Of a DNA stretch of 64,000 nucleotides, positions 49,401-58,173 are shown piece by piece. Source of the stretch: Heterodera schachtii. Its lineage: Eukaryota; Nematoda; Chromadorea; Rhabditida; Heteroderidae. The notes under the pieces were generated by a model, which worked only from the letters and a program-made list of their open reading frames with translations, was not told where the DNA came from and did not search any database. The DNA lies in the NCBI GenBank assembly GCA_023374025.1, contig SIJG01000004.1, positions 2,477,226 to 2,541,225 of the forward strand, in the 5' to 3' direction. Position 1 is the first letter of the stretch; every line of letters starts with the position of its first letter. Position numbers and translations under genes: made by a program.

Positions 49401-50621
49401 AGGCGAAGCACCGGAAAGCGAGCGGATGCGTCCACGGGGGATGACCAAACACGGCTTCTCAACGCCCTTCGCTTGCGGAAAGTCTTCCCCTTCAGATTCA
49501 GAGAACGGCTCGTCCAATTCCACTAAAATAGGTAATAAACTATGCACTTATGCAGAGAAGCGGTCGGGGTAGGAAAAAACAAAAGTGTCCCCCATTTTGG
49601 TCTTTAGTTAGACCGCTTTGCAATATATGCCCACTTTTAATATATAGCTAAACATTAACAATAAGCATTACTCTCATCACAATCGGCATATTCTCCGTTG
49701 GAAACCGAATTAGTCGAAGTTGTTCGCAAGTCATCTGTTATAGTAATAAATGACTAAAAAGGCAATGGACTAACAAACTCGTTGAGTTTCGATGGTTTTG
49801 GTCTCTCTTTGCGGGTTTCATTGTTCCTTCTTCATCGTTTGATTCGTTTTCCAAAGTTGTCGACATGGATTTGCTTTTGCTTACTCGTCCTCTTTTCTCC
49901 ACATTAAAGGACATTGTTGAATTATTCCACTGTTTAGGTTGGCTTTGTGTGCTTCTGACGACGCTTCTTCCAGCAAATTCTGGACGCCATCCCCGGGCAT
50001 TTCCAGCTACAAAATCAGTTCCGGTTTTTTGATTTTGGCCTTGAATAGGAAGTTGCGACTCGCTCTAAAATAAAAGGTACCTTATTTTTTTAGTGAAAAT
50101 GACAAGATTTATACAAATTGCTTTTTGCTTTGATAGTAAATCCGATGTTGACGAGCAGAGGATCCAAAAGCAGATGATCGTCTCTGCGATAGTTTCTGTT
50201 GCTAAATAATAATCAGTTTTTGGTTCTCATGTTCTTTAGGCATGACTTTTAGGCGTCCAGTCAAGTACCATCCAATCTTATTACTTTGTCAATTTAATTT
50301 CTTGGTATCAACTAGTCTCAGGAATAAAAGAAGACTAAAAAGGAAAATAAATAAAAATTTATGGACGCCTAAAGTGCACTGGAGCCGTTTTTTCGTTTAT
50401 TCGAGTTTATGGGCTCGAAATTGCTCATATATGCTGGTCCTAATCAGCCACACCGAACCCTCCCCATAAATAAACGTGTTCTTTGAAACAATATGGGACA
50501 CCATCATTTATTTTTGACTTACTGTGCTTTGCGATTCTTTTGACTGTTGTTGGTCCTTCTGAATTTTCAATCGAATTGCTTCATTCTCTTTAGCGCTGTC
50601 TCCAATTTGAGTTTCATCCAT
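34471..50621 (-). CDS. ZNF277: ZNF277-like C2H2 zinc finger protein, split by a retroelement-bearing intron
   Basis: ZNF277 is a conserved C2H2 protein; in mammals it is linked to Polycomb (PRC1) and to ribosomal protein RPS2/uS5. The start is at 50619-50621 (MDETQIGDSAKENE, exon 50523-50621). A long disordered N-terminal part covers 49.5-50.6 kb. Conserved blocks then follow the vertebrate protein: CLSCFQFF...HLLTEHQ...DIIVDLKRYIEYWR (49.1-49.4 kb), ALACQQREREDS and CIFCRYM...IHHLYTIHHLNLG (48.83-49.0 kb). After a 13.2-kb intron (35625-48828) come CIYCEKTFADRNVLMEHMRK, NPKNNYYDKFYIINYLELGK, CLFCPHAREKLEETIKHMNE and KFVNFIRK. It ends at 34471-34473. Exons on both sides of the insertion join in phase (SPD/NLVFVTEYIEHL), so the coding frame is intact. 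The retroelement is antisense to the gene. Confidence 0.85.
35761..35765 (+). other. Target site duplication AATAG (left)
   Basis: AATAG directly precedes the 5' LTR and is repeated at 48309-48313, directly after the 3' LTR. A 5-bp duplication is usual for BEL/Pao elements. Confidence 0.85.
35766..37211 (+). repeat. 5' LTR of the BEL/Pao element
   Basis: 1446 bp, beginning TGTCGCCAAT and ending ATTGGCGACA, a perfect 10-bp inverted terminal repeat. It holds a pyrimidine-rich first half and a likely promoter. AATAAA motifs occur, for example near 36440. No gene is supported inside it, although both LTRs carry the same 194-codon frame (35913-36497). Confidence 0.95.
37215..37231 (+). other. Primer binding site (tRNA) of the BEL/Pao element
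   Basis: TGGTGCCGTTAGCAGGG begins three bases after the 5' LTR. TGG pairs with the CCA end of a tRNA. The primer tRNA was not identified. Confidence 0.65.
37264..46920 (+). CDS. Gag-Pol-Env polyprotein of BEL/Pao element (3218 aa)
   Basis: One uninterrupted frame. Gag fills about residues 1-650 and ends in CCHC-type knuckles (residues ~655-720, CSFCLRSGHRPSEC and following). The aspartic protease has LLFDPGSHLDC (~808). Reverse transcriptase carries KLRVVYDASA, FGLTPSPFCLA and the catalytic YVDN (~1215). RNase H has VFTDAS (~1385), MELMG and WSDSTIALHW. Integrase has an H-H-C-C zinc site (~1770-1800), then the D, D and E of LDYLGP, ISDNAPTF and GGVFERA (~1838, 1903, 1949). A charged, low-complexity spacer follows, then Env from about residue 2395: a hydrophobic signal-like helix, a Cys-rich ectodomain, a second signal-like helix (~2650), a larger Cys-rich part like the phlebovirus G2 fusion glycoprotein, and membrane helices near the end (~3125-3175). 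The stop lies inside the 3' LTR. No subgenomic splice was determined. Confidence 0.93.
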   Translation: MQQFEFENGSESNMNPANEGHHDGAQHDENVPDGNDPVASANGGQQKVARANEATRGSNMATGVGTNQQGVLPFPSRNLRSVSIPVRTARDRIERASGTLAARIAEAREVIDQDLTEGEAGYQAARLLAMERGLQEATQIFQGHFEIGMAAAGAEPAGYQDFFYDILTAQLPAATKELQLRNHPTPAELLQIADEHIGDLRTMRRALEDEEEAIARSRLSGSLGTNNSHPVGDDPPPLENRNMEEWERSFQVAAKRWQNDGQVVQQHNRRPMGRVATPVMPNLDGIFQRRAKVLSVASMRVTNPAREWINRNRDEMGAFPPATAHRPALMQPKIEQPRAHVDNEHRERQTYPIPRHIRDEAEHDRKHGRDETTGMTTFETVRLQPPTFSGKPEDWTTFWAYFKRAVDDKPIPGFEKQLHLLRCLKEGSPARRAVEVYPPSDGNYPVVVQLLKERFGDTDDLQRAIRARLLHLAPAKDNVNSLTTMTDEFERCVCQLEQLGANVDDDSFGPLLEAKLPVRVLTELRIRESMMGSKWSVREFRRAVAAQVRCMRSAESALAAMKDPEVRTDHRTERDQTGRGGKAGREPFQRAFMVRDNQQTRAQPNGTRKEEQYGMNARFAERTLARGNENGHKVGNGPRFTPNGPPPSFGRGNCSFCLRSGHRPSECRAYPTPQARRKRLIEQKRCLRCLGSDHTFEQCQRAVRCDTCRKDDHHWLMCWKNQPGSQSRPVGEPEPKENNHAMLISGMDQPTHVTTARDELNSRDISETNAGEQRAFTAVGSRVPAQQMIRKVTAAAEEGEDECLTTLLFDPGSHLDCAETELIQYLGPKPTERRPLTVQVFGGKKQRIRSATYRLRLKRIDGGWESIEVAEVPLICTPIRTELIESGAVPEGDLRTVTQTTQPQLLIGIRKFWDFVTGFRKTESGTYIVDTVFGPILCGERFQVSSGATPAPSVFMTLPCGEDERDQMPPIRAVEQFWSLEAIGIRDDPTDDADAQAVIQFERSVRQLNDGRYSIRLPWRECHPALPNNFSMAYRRLTTMLQRLQKTPEVLKQYTTVITDQLNAAIIEETTIGAGKHEHFIPHQAVITPKKLRVVYDASAHTRGVPSLNDCLLRGPVWLPDLAGMLIRFRACRVPVIADVEKAFLMVGIEEDDRDVCKFLWVRDPFRPVTTDNLVTYRFRRLAFGLTPSPFCLAAVVRHHLRKYDSNFAEELIRDTYVDNVLIPADNAEEAAIKGREAKRMFADARMNLREFLSNDETLNNSFSDADFLGKTTAKVLGLEWNAETDEIRMKYPGSEPGTPISTTRRTVLSSVASLFDPLGLVCPATLKAKLFFQKLWDDNHEWDTPLSREEAREWEHILASWEGESNVIPRGVTAGMGHPLQLHVFTDASEIAYAAAAYIRTEGESGCNSRLIMAKSRLKPKKAAATFTIPRMELMGILLGVRMAAFIEKQLHHPIAEQHIWSDSTIALHWVKTASPQPQFVANRLFEIRKATATTFHYIRTNENPADLATRGEVPTLLQHNDHWWNGPQWLRGPRTEWPTELEFQPDQEGLPSPAGQEEGQSAFIVRNEAAPGLESEQFPSSLLTRCSRWSRVQRATAWMQRFIGIIKKRIGKRRGSEIGDPPIREIEKAITRESERNLEIESRRIEGQGFHDAPAKFEPDRPGTNEVITPEAATIGEMDPKQRMIEIEGKHLAPLKAFELQEATLALIRAVQEQGSMPGSVKTEPDHRGIQRLISRIGQCNETELSRPIILPRKSRAGALIIDGIHERLHHSGVDGTLAEFLRGWWSPSARQQVRKVIGQCRTCRRMQMGAYSLPPMPPLPADRVQRRLPFESVGLDYLGPTAISDENGQRRKSWVLLITCLTTRAIYIEATRDLTAQSFIMVLRRFIARRGAPSRIISDNAPTFTIVGKTLADFGITKADPISFADSKGIQWRFTPQHTPWAGGVFERAVQLVKRALQKTLSGTVLNYDAFSTILAEIEATINSRPLTYVNSTAGDPLPLRPIDLIQENTRLAIEPPPEPQIRAVQREPPHLQLTRQWRDSQQRLDHFWRRWHREYLLVLRDKAGWAHPARRVNAHGTPQIGDVVLIEDKFHPRNLWPIGRIVEIKGSNEHIRSVMIKMANGRVWGRPINKICPLEEAPPKRAETDDQADQAVHVRHGGKVRAAETQSEAREQNTPSAARKDGKNEGNESGESAEKRGREVEVVHPDGRANREIREDSPREKSPNDSDGKNGGDTAPLKSAVSEKAAEVPSAAQGKAGNLEHPHSAQKHEKKYLGDSSMAPSLLNVPTKFQPNSTRSEGGDRFGTDGPQAVQADEIGGEFPEAPAVEQQQNELERTPNKPVEEVHDGKDVREVQAVPGAEQRKSARTRRNREIWSPERHVPRKRGLIKPKTGMALLIMLISIVGTFGCQPSIRSSGMDPNLPFQEGPKMPCTMECAKRGVTIVSGQELNKLEICCADGCWATMPKTTDVNYELPAEELIHGYHCHGKCWWGNNAPFNTTRRCPAKSECDLIQCAICWEQFANPRCFPRWTMSMFGIGMAFFLAVLGCICPILGRCWSGAAALGQAIAWGAKYPIRLFNWVTGGQIAPPTAAQVEIKLKRGARKARTRVRELQQQLQLARRARAAAHAWRQPEQNQRTVRGTVAAGLLPLLLLITTSLASKPLSVTVRSEDCARTAKGLECAGTAATIITLLPADQVNSFVIRTQQDELLGTVRLRLASITMVCVPKTESWLRSYTISTVAVKRCPSAGSCRDNNCSTMNSRVMVPELNELNHRPGHSMCMSSTSFWHNSCGLPTASCLFYRWAAVPTSTTVFEEFSCIEWDLQLSAWIEIETNNGQIETQRLTLHPGVPEKWGNMTIAVIPTSLPPMPILSAYFISDGRAMAMGKPISSDLHCADEEAARGFDKCQLAIGSCQKCAPNHENGTVHCHCRNLEIERVVNNPEHRLPLDVGRLHIHNRGPAVQAEFQYTPVQVQIQLNELELVSEYSNTKCWVGSPQLSGCYRCISGATFEAMCRTDYGTALAKIKCADGTMFGLHCGGNGTTTTESIPFDRSEIFTECQVKCPAGTTKFKLRGGLAFIPKQQQFGFSQRDSASGHIEPGSTFTLTMPNWGFDPFPLLRLLSTGQWLLIAVASGIIALAALFVFIKFNPHFRLYRSLAALAVVAIITAMPIAETGSNTRCYNTWTHTSELQLSRAGGGNVANFFIGDEKAGQFPPTA
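46863..48308 (+). repeat. 3' LTR of the BEL/Pao element
   Basis: 1446 bp, as far as I can read identical to 35766-37211. Its first 58 bases encode the last residues and stop codon of the polyprotein. The sequence just upstream is not a clean polypurine tract (GGGCTGGCGGCGGCAA). Confidence 0.95.
48309..48313 (+). other. Target site duplication AATAG (right)
   Basis: A perfect match to 35761-35765. Confidence 0.85.
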
Positions 50622-50729
50622 AGATAAAAAAATTACTCTAAAAATGTAATTTTAGAAATTAAGACTGTTTTTATTATCAAATTAAACATCGAAAAATAAA
50701 ATTTAACAAATATTTGTGGTCATGGTCAT

Positions 50730-51127
50730 CAAGGGCGTAGGCAGGGGGGGGGGGGGGCTGAAGGTGCTAAAGCCCCCCCCCCCCCCCCGAAACCCAAAAA
50801 AGTCAAAAATTTTCAGTTAATTTTTTGAAATTTTAAGCAATTTTCTTAACAAATTTGCATTAAAATACTCAAAAATTTTCCCGGCGGCGCCTATCGGCAC
50901 TGCCGGACCCCCATTTTACCATATTTTTGAAAAATGAAGGCCCAAATGGCAAAAAAATAGTAATTTTTGGCGAAAAATTATGTAAAATACACCCCATAAT
51001 TCGGGATTTCAAAAAAGCAAAAATTCACCCCTAAAAATCGACTGAAAAAAGAAAAATACACCCCTAAGAATCGAATTTTTGACTTCAGCCCCCCCCCCCC
51101 AAAGTCAAGGGTCTGGCTACGCCCTTG
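50730..51127 (+). mobile_element. hAT-type MITE, copy 2 (398 bp), just upstream of ZNF277
   Basis: Same ends as copy 1 (CAAGGGCGTAG and CTACGCCCTTG) with its own perfect 8-bp target duplication ATGGTCAT (50722-50729 and 51128-51135). The body is clearly homologous to 7043-7461. It carries one fewer internal ~33-bp unit and longer G and C runs. It begins 108 bases upstream of the ZNF277 start codon and might affect that promoter. Confidence 0.88.
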
Positions 51128-51236
51128 ATGGTCATGTGTTCAATTTCTAATGATAGAAAAATTTCTTTTTTTGCTTTTTCATAGAAAATAAACAAACTTC
51201 AAATTTATATGCTTTCTTTTTCAAAATTTTAATATA

Positions 51237-51916
51237 CACAGCGGCCCAATTTTGGGCTCCCAGTGCAAATAAGTTTATTATTTATCTAGTAATCAGAACG
51301 CCAAAACTTTGCAAAACTTAAAATTTTTTGGGGATTTTCCCTTGTAAAAATAGAAGAGCCGATCTCGAGTTAAAAACTTAACTTTCACAAAATAAACTTA
51401 GAATCGATAGAGGAGGTCAAAATATGGGCCTATGCAAAATTTCAAAAAAAGTTACCCACAGGAAAAAATTTTTTCCCAGCGCAAAGCTTTTTCTTTTTCT
51501 CTCATTTTGGCGTACTATTTCCATGTCTCTAACATATAAAACAACACATGAATCATTTATTTACCAATAAACAATTTTTTTTAACTTTTGACTAACTTTG
51601 AAATATTCTTCAGAATTTTCCCTTCAAAATGAGCATAAAATGGTTTTATTTGGTCTATAAATGACAAAGTTATAAGCTAAAAAAATTTCATAAAATCAAG
51701 GGTAAAATATAGTGTCTACTTTTTACTTTTTATATTTGTTCTTTTGGCGTTCTGTTTTTATTATTATTTTATTTATTTGCTTTAAAAAATTGAAATTTAT
51801 ACACAAACACAAGGAGGATTTGAACCTGAGACTTCCTTTTTGGTGACTAACTCACAGACCACTAAGACGAAAAAACCAACTTAATTGTACTTGGAGCCCA
51901 AAATTGGGCCGCTGTG
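51237..51916. mobile_element. TA-flanked terminal-inverted-repeat element (mariner-type MITE, ~680 bp)
   Basis: The ends read CACAGCGGCCCAATTTTGGG and, on the right, its reverse complement; the inverted match extends through GCTCC. TA flanks both sides (51235-51236, 51917-51918), as for Tc1/mariner insertion. A second inverted match lies further in (AGAACGCCAAAA near 51296 against TTTGGCGTTCT near 51742). There is no transposase. The right arm holds a tRNA-like segment. Confidence 0.75.
51801..51870 (-). other. tRNA-like (pol III B-box) segment, probable tRNA-derived SINE or tRNA relic
   Basis: The minus strand shows an A-box-like TTAGTGGTCTGTGAG followed about 30 bases later by a perfect B-box GGTTCAAATCC. 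The full cloverleaf does not close well in the acceptor and T stems, so a working tRNA gene is unlikely. It lies inside the right arm of the TA-flanked element. Confidence 0.45.
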
Positions 51917-51995
51917 TATACCTATCACAATTTTTGTTAATTTGAATTTTGTTATCGTTATATTTTCAGTATTCAAATTGCATTATTGTTTTTAA

Positions 51996-54900
51996 ATGAC
52001 CAGCTACATCGAACAAGAAGCTGATCTTTCTGAAGGTCATGATTCAGACTCGGAAGTTTCTGAACCTGTTGCAAAGAAGGCAAAGAAAAATAAAGAAAAG
52101 AAAAGGAGACATCAAATTAGGTTTAAAGATTTTTTTTAAACCTTATAGAAAAGGAATTTTAGTAGTGATGAAGAAGAGGAGGAAGATGAAGGAGATGAGG
52201 AAGAAATGAGGGATTTTATTGTTAATGAAGGTGATGAAGAAGGCGGAGATGAGGGCGTTGAAGCGGAAGCCGACGGCGAAGTTATCACAGATTTAATCCA
52301 AAAAGGCCTCAAAATTACCTATTTAGAGCGAAAAGGGGTCTGATGTCAGTGATGATTTGCTGGATGACGATTTGGACCTACTCAATGAAAACTACCAAAA
52401 CACTCGCGGCAGAGTTGAAATTAGCGATGATGAGGAGGATGTCAGAGAACGAATCAAAGACAGAATTTTTGGACCAGTAATTCACATTTTTTATATTTCT
52501 ATGTTGATTTCCATTTAAGGAATATGAAGATGAAGCGAGGGTCGAACAGCCTCAATATGCGCAAAATTACGAAGAAGATGAATCCCGAAGCGAATCGGAG
52601 CAATCAGGTCGCCTAAATTTAATTGACAAACTCAATATTATTTTCAGAGGATCAATTTATCGTTGAGGATGACGAGGATCGTCGTGCCGAACGACGTCAC
52701 AAGCGAAAAGGCAAAAAGAATGCGGTCAGCGACCAAACTTTGGATGATGCCAAAGAAATTTTCGGGGTCGACAATCTCGGCGAATTTTATGAGGACGAAG
52801 GTTTGCCTAAATATTTTTTGCGTTTTCTTTTCCGTTTTCAGAGGCCCTCGAAGAAGATTTTGAGGAAGGTGAAGAGGTTCGGGTTGCGAAGCCGCGTGGT
52901 GCAAAAGTGACTTTGCTGGATACCATTGAGCCGTCTGAATTGGAGCGAGGATTTGTCCGTGCTGAGGACAAAAAAATAATTTGCGAAGATCGGCCTGAGC
53001 GTTTCCAGGCAAGAGAATCCGTTGTTATGTTTAGAATAACATTGCATTAACAAACATAAATTAGTTTCTTATTTAAAAGTTATTTTCTAATTTACACCGA
53101 CCAAATTCATTTTGCACAATTTTCTTGATTACGCATTAGATACGAAACATACCAGTGGCCGAAGTTGATGACCATGATTTGAATTTGGAGGCCCATTGGA
53201 TTCACAAATACGCATTTGACAATCCTACTCTTTCGAAACAGGTTTTCTGTCTACAAAATAAATGTTATTTTTTGTCTTTTTTAAGACCGGCATGGGCTTT
53301 AGCCTTATAAAAGCAGATGGCGCTTATGTTGAAGAAATCAGAGAAGAGGCCCCAGAAAAAATCAAGGAAGCAATTAAGTTTATCCGGAACCAGCTGTTCG
53401 AAGTGCCATTCATCGCTTTTTATCGCAAAGAATACGTGGAGTCATCTTTGCTAATGCCTGACCTCTGGAAGGTTTACAAATTCGATGAAAAGGTATGTTT
53501 TTTCTTTCCTTTTGCATTTCCATAATTTCCTATTTCAGTGGTGTCGTCTCCAAATTCGCAAGGCAAAGATAGCGGAATTGCTGACAAGAGTGCAGAATTA
53601 CATAACGTCTGGTCAGGAAGAGGCACATGCATTGCGACGCATCACGGAAAAAGATTTCCATGAGTAAGTGAAAATTCGAATATCAAAAATGCCAACTGAA
53701 TTCAGTCTGACCCATGTGCAAACTAACGAAGAGCTGATGGACATTCATGCACATTTCCAGCTTTATTACGGACACCAAATGTGCCGGGTCCAAGAATGGG
53801 AACGCCTCAACGCGATAAGTGAGCAAAACGTGGACACTGAGTTGGCTTCACGCTTTAAACGGAGCGCAAAAATTGACCAATACCAAGTGAGTGGGAGGTT
53901 GTTCCAATTTGGATAGGATATCAATTTCTTATGTCACAATGATTCGTCAAGTTGTGCATTCAATGCGGTTTGTCAGCATTTGCTGAACAGTTTGGTCTGA
54001 CGCCAGAGGAATTTGCAGAAAATATGACTGAATATGTTAAACATGAAGTGCGGCAAGTAGACAAATTGCCGAACGATGCTGCGCTGGACTTCGTCAAAGA
54101 GTATTTAACACAACCGATTTACCATGAAATCATTTATTTCACAGGGAGTTTCTTCAATTTCCATCGCCCGAAAAAGTCATCCAAGGCGCCATTTATTTGT
54201 TAGCTCAGCAATTCAGTAGAGAACTAGCGGTGCGAAAAAAATTACGACAAATTTACCGACAAAATTTACTCATTTCTGTTCATCCGACTCTGAAGGGAAA
54301 GGACGAAATTGACGAAAATCATTCTCTCTATGGGCGCCATTACATTAAGGACAAGCCGGTGAAAGAGCTAAAGGATGACGAGTACTTGAGCTTCGTTAGG
54401 GTTTGTACAACAAAATAAATTACAATATTATTTATTTTTATTTTTTAATTAGGAAATTCAGAAACAAAAAAATATAGCCACAAATATCTTCTTTGAGAAA
54501 ATCGGAATTTTGAAATTGGTTGGGTAATCCCGACCTTATTGCTCCCATAAAATTACATTAATTTGTCTTTTGATAGGCTCAAAAGGACGGCCTTATCGAA
54601 ATCGATTTACACATTACTTCGAATGAGGAATCGGAGAACAAATGTTTGCGTGCGTGCATGGAAAACGATGGCTGTGCGACTTTTAAGCGTAACGAAAATT
54701 CGGAAATTGTGGAAGAATGGAACAAACTTCGGAACCTTGTTCTTACAATTTGCGTCAACAAAATGTTAATTCCTGTGCTCAGAAGGGAGTCGCATGAAAA
54801 TTTGATTGAGGAGGCCAAAGAATTTGTAATTATGGTAAATTTTATTATTTTCTGTTCCCTCTTCTATCGGTTTTCTCTTTTCAGAAAGCGGCTGAGCGAT

Positions 54901-57900
54901 TGCATGGTCTAATAGAGACTGAGTCTTACAAGCCACAGTTTAGCTATGATAATCAGGACGATGATTTGCACGATGTGGGGACACGCATTTTGGCTATTTG
55001 CTATTCTTCAGACATTGCGGATGCTTCTTTTGCCGTTGTGATAAATCAGGACGGCGAATGTTTGGAATACCAACGAATGGTGCACTTCACAAAGCGTTTG
55101 AACTCATTCCGCCCCAATGAGTCACAGCTTAAGGTTTTAGTCTCTTATTTTTAGAACGTTCATTACAGTGTTGTTTTTGTAGAAAGAAGACATGAAAAGT
55201 CTGATAGAACTGATCGCCCGCAGACAGCCCCATTTAGTGGTCATCGGAGGCGAGGACATTGACGCGTTACGCTTAACCACCGATGTTCGGTTGAGTATAA
55301 ACGAGGCTGCCCAACAGAACTTGAAAATTCCTTTGCAACTTTCCGTGGAAATTGCAAATTCCGACGCCGCGAGAGTTTACATGAACAGTCGCATGGCAAT
55401 GGTGTCGATTAGCCAATTAAAACATTTGGTCTGAAAGCAAATTATTGTTTTAGCAAGAATTTCCGAAGTATCCGCCATTGCTCCTCAAAGCAATATCACT
55501 GGCCAGATTTACGCTTGATCCGTTGATCGAAATTTGCCATCTTTGCAACGCGGACGACGACATTATGTACATGAAGTTCCATCCGCTGCAGAATGAAGTT
55601 CCAAAGCAAGAACTTCTTTTCGCACTTCAAGTTGAGTGCATCAACCGTGTTAACGAGGTTGAAAATATATAATAAATTCCATTCACAAAATCTTGAAATT
55701 ATTATTATTGTTAGGTTGGTGTTGATATCAATCGCTGTTTGGAGTTTCCATACACCGCCGGCCTCTTACAATTCGTGTGCGGTCTTGGACCCCGAAAAGC
55801 ATCTCATTTGTTGAAGATTCTAAAACAAAACGAAAACTTATTGGAAAGTCGGACAAAATTGGTTACATATTGTCGGATGGGACCAAAGGTGTTCATGAAC
55901 GCAGCAGGATTTATTAAAATTGACACAACGAAAGTGGCTGATAGGACGGACTCTTATGTCGAGTGAGTCCGTAATTTCTTTATTGTTTAGCCTTAAAAGT
56001 TTTCCGTTAAGAATGCCTTTGTTAAATTTAGAGTTCTGGATGGTTCTCGTGTTCACCCCGAAACCTATGAATGGGCAAGAAAAATGGCAGTAGACGCCCT
56101 CGAATTAGACGAGCCATCTGACCAAACAATCGCAATCGAAGAAATTCTGAAGGCACCGGAAAGACTCAAAGAATTGGACCTGGACGCATTTGCAGAGGAA
56201 TTGGGCAGACAAGTCTGCCGAACCGAATTCTTTGTTAGTTAAAAGAAATAAAAATGTTTAGGGATTTGGAAACAAAAGTATCACTTTGTACGACATTCGG
56301 GCTGAACTGAATTACCGGTACAAAGACCTTCGAAAGCCTCATCAAGCGCCGACTGGCGAAGAATTGGCACAAATCTTGCTCAAGGAGGACTGCAGCAATT
56401 TGCAAAGTTTGTTTTGGCGAGAACCAAAAAAACGATATGCACCCCATGAAATAATAGTCGGCTTTTAAAACTTAGCCGGAAAAAAGTCGTCGCCACGGAA
56501 GGCTTTTGGCCACAATTTTATTGACAAAGAGAATTTATGGAATTGAGCCAAGTGATTTTAAGATAAGCTCGTCCATGGGCAATGGATTAATGTTTTGTAC
56601 CGACGACTGAATGATCAGGATGTTGAGAACTCGCAATCAAAAATCAACAATAAGACCAACAAATGGATTTGTCCCTTTTGCAAACGCGACAATTTCTCGG
56701 TAATTTTTTAATTTACCATTCGATTGTGTTTTTATTTCCCGCATAGACTCCCGACTTGGTCAATGAGCACACGCGCCGTGGCGATTGTCCCGGCACTCCG
56801 ATTGGAATTCGTGTTAAACTTGACAACGGACTCACCGGACTTGTTCCCATGAAATTTTTTAGCAGCGACCAAAACAAAACGTTCATGGACCCAACCAAAT
56901 TTTTCAAGGTTTTAATTTCCTATAATTATTAAAAACAAAAACACTTCTGTAGCCTGGCCAATCGCAATATTTTCGAATCATCAATTTTAACCCCGAACGT
57001 ATCCAATGCGACCTTTCGTGTCGCTCGGAGGATTTGAAGGGCGACGAGCAACAGCAAAAGTTCGACCCGTATTTTGACCACGTGCAAATGGAATCTGTTC
57101 AAAAAGCGAAGAAAATCAAAAAGGCCCAAAAGGACGATGAAAACAAAAATCGAAGAATTTTCCAATATGAATATTTTGCAAATTATACGGATGAGAAGGC
57201 AGCAGCTGCAATTCGCCGGATGAAACAGGTGTTATTTTCAAATTAAAAATAATCCTTTAAAATTTTAAAGGGCGGAAAAATCATTTGGCCTTCAGAAAAA
57301 TCTCCGAATATTTTGATGATCGCCTGGAAGGTCACTAATGACATTCATCAAGTGATAAAAGTTGAGGAGAAGGAGAAGCGACGTGTTTTCGAAATTGGCA
57401 AAAAGCTGTTGATGAACGGAGAGGTCGGTGCAGGGAGAGAGGGGGGGACACGGGGTAAAGTCAGGTCGGTGCTATGATTCCGGCTTGGGAGGGGTAACGC
57501 CACGAAATACAACCTTTTTTGTTCTTAGGACAGTCAAAAAAAAAAATTCCGCTTTGTTTTAAAACAAAATTCTAAAGAAGGGAGGCTTCCGATTATGCCG
57601 GGTCACTTAAATTTATAGTAATCCCTCGGGGCGTCTGGATTTCTCAAATTGGTACCTGCTAGTTGTAAGATGACTGGCTTCATTATTTCTTTATGTTCAG
57701 GTTTTCGAGGACGTGGATGAAATTGTTACACGATGCATTGAACCGATGGCCAATTTTGCGGTCGATATTTTGCGCTATCGTTACTTCATGGAGTCGGGCT
57801 ACGCCCAGGAGGTGGTTGACGGTTACCTGCGAGATCAAAAGCGCGCTGCTCCTCAACGGATCCCGTAAGTCAATTTAAACACTGTCTTTCTTATGGTTTT

Positions 57901-58173
57901 TTTGCCTTTGTCAGTTACGTTATCACTGCCCTCCGGGAAAGGCCCGGGCGTTTTATGCTTTCTTATTTGGCCGGTTCAACACCACGGAACGAATCAATGA
58001 GCGTGACCCCGGATGGGATCAAATTCCGTGGCCATACATTTGCTTCTACGGAGGACTGTGTCAACTGGTTTAAAGTGAGCAAAATTTAGCAAATACACAT
58101 TCATTCGTTCATTTTTGAATTTCAGAATGAATTCGCTCGTCGGCAGCAAGAGGTACTGCACCAACAACGATAG
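51996..58173 (+). CDS. emb-5: Transcription elongation factor SPT6 (EMB-5)
   Basis: SPT6 is a histone chaperone that travels with RNA polymerase II. The start is the ATG at 51996 ([20 protein letters not shown]) and the stop is at 58171-58173, across about twenty short exons. The N-terminus is acidic and Lys-rich, as in the family ([40 protein letters not shown]). Helix-turn-helix and YqgF-like parts follow ([36 protein letters not shown]). The HhH segment includes [14 protein letters not shown], then DLD- and S1-type sequence ([17 protein letters not shown]). Tandem SH2 domains end the protein ([40 protein letters not shown]). The first SH2 has Trp where the family has the phosphate-binding Arg of its RPS motif. 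The protein stops shortly after the second SH2, without the long tail of vertebrate SPT6. Confidence 0.93.

Noticed and set aside
51801..51870. Functional tRNA gene
   Set aside because: The B-box is good, but acceptor and T stems do not pair properly and the segment lies in a MITE arm; kept only as tRNA-like.
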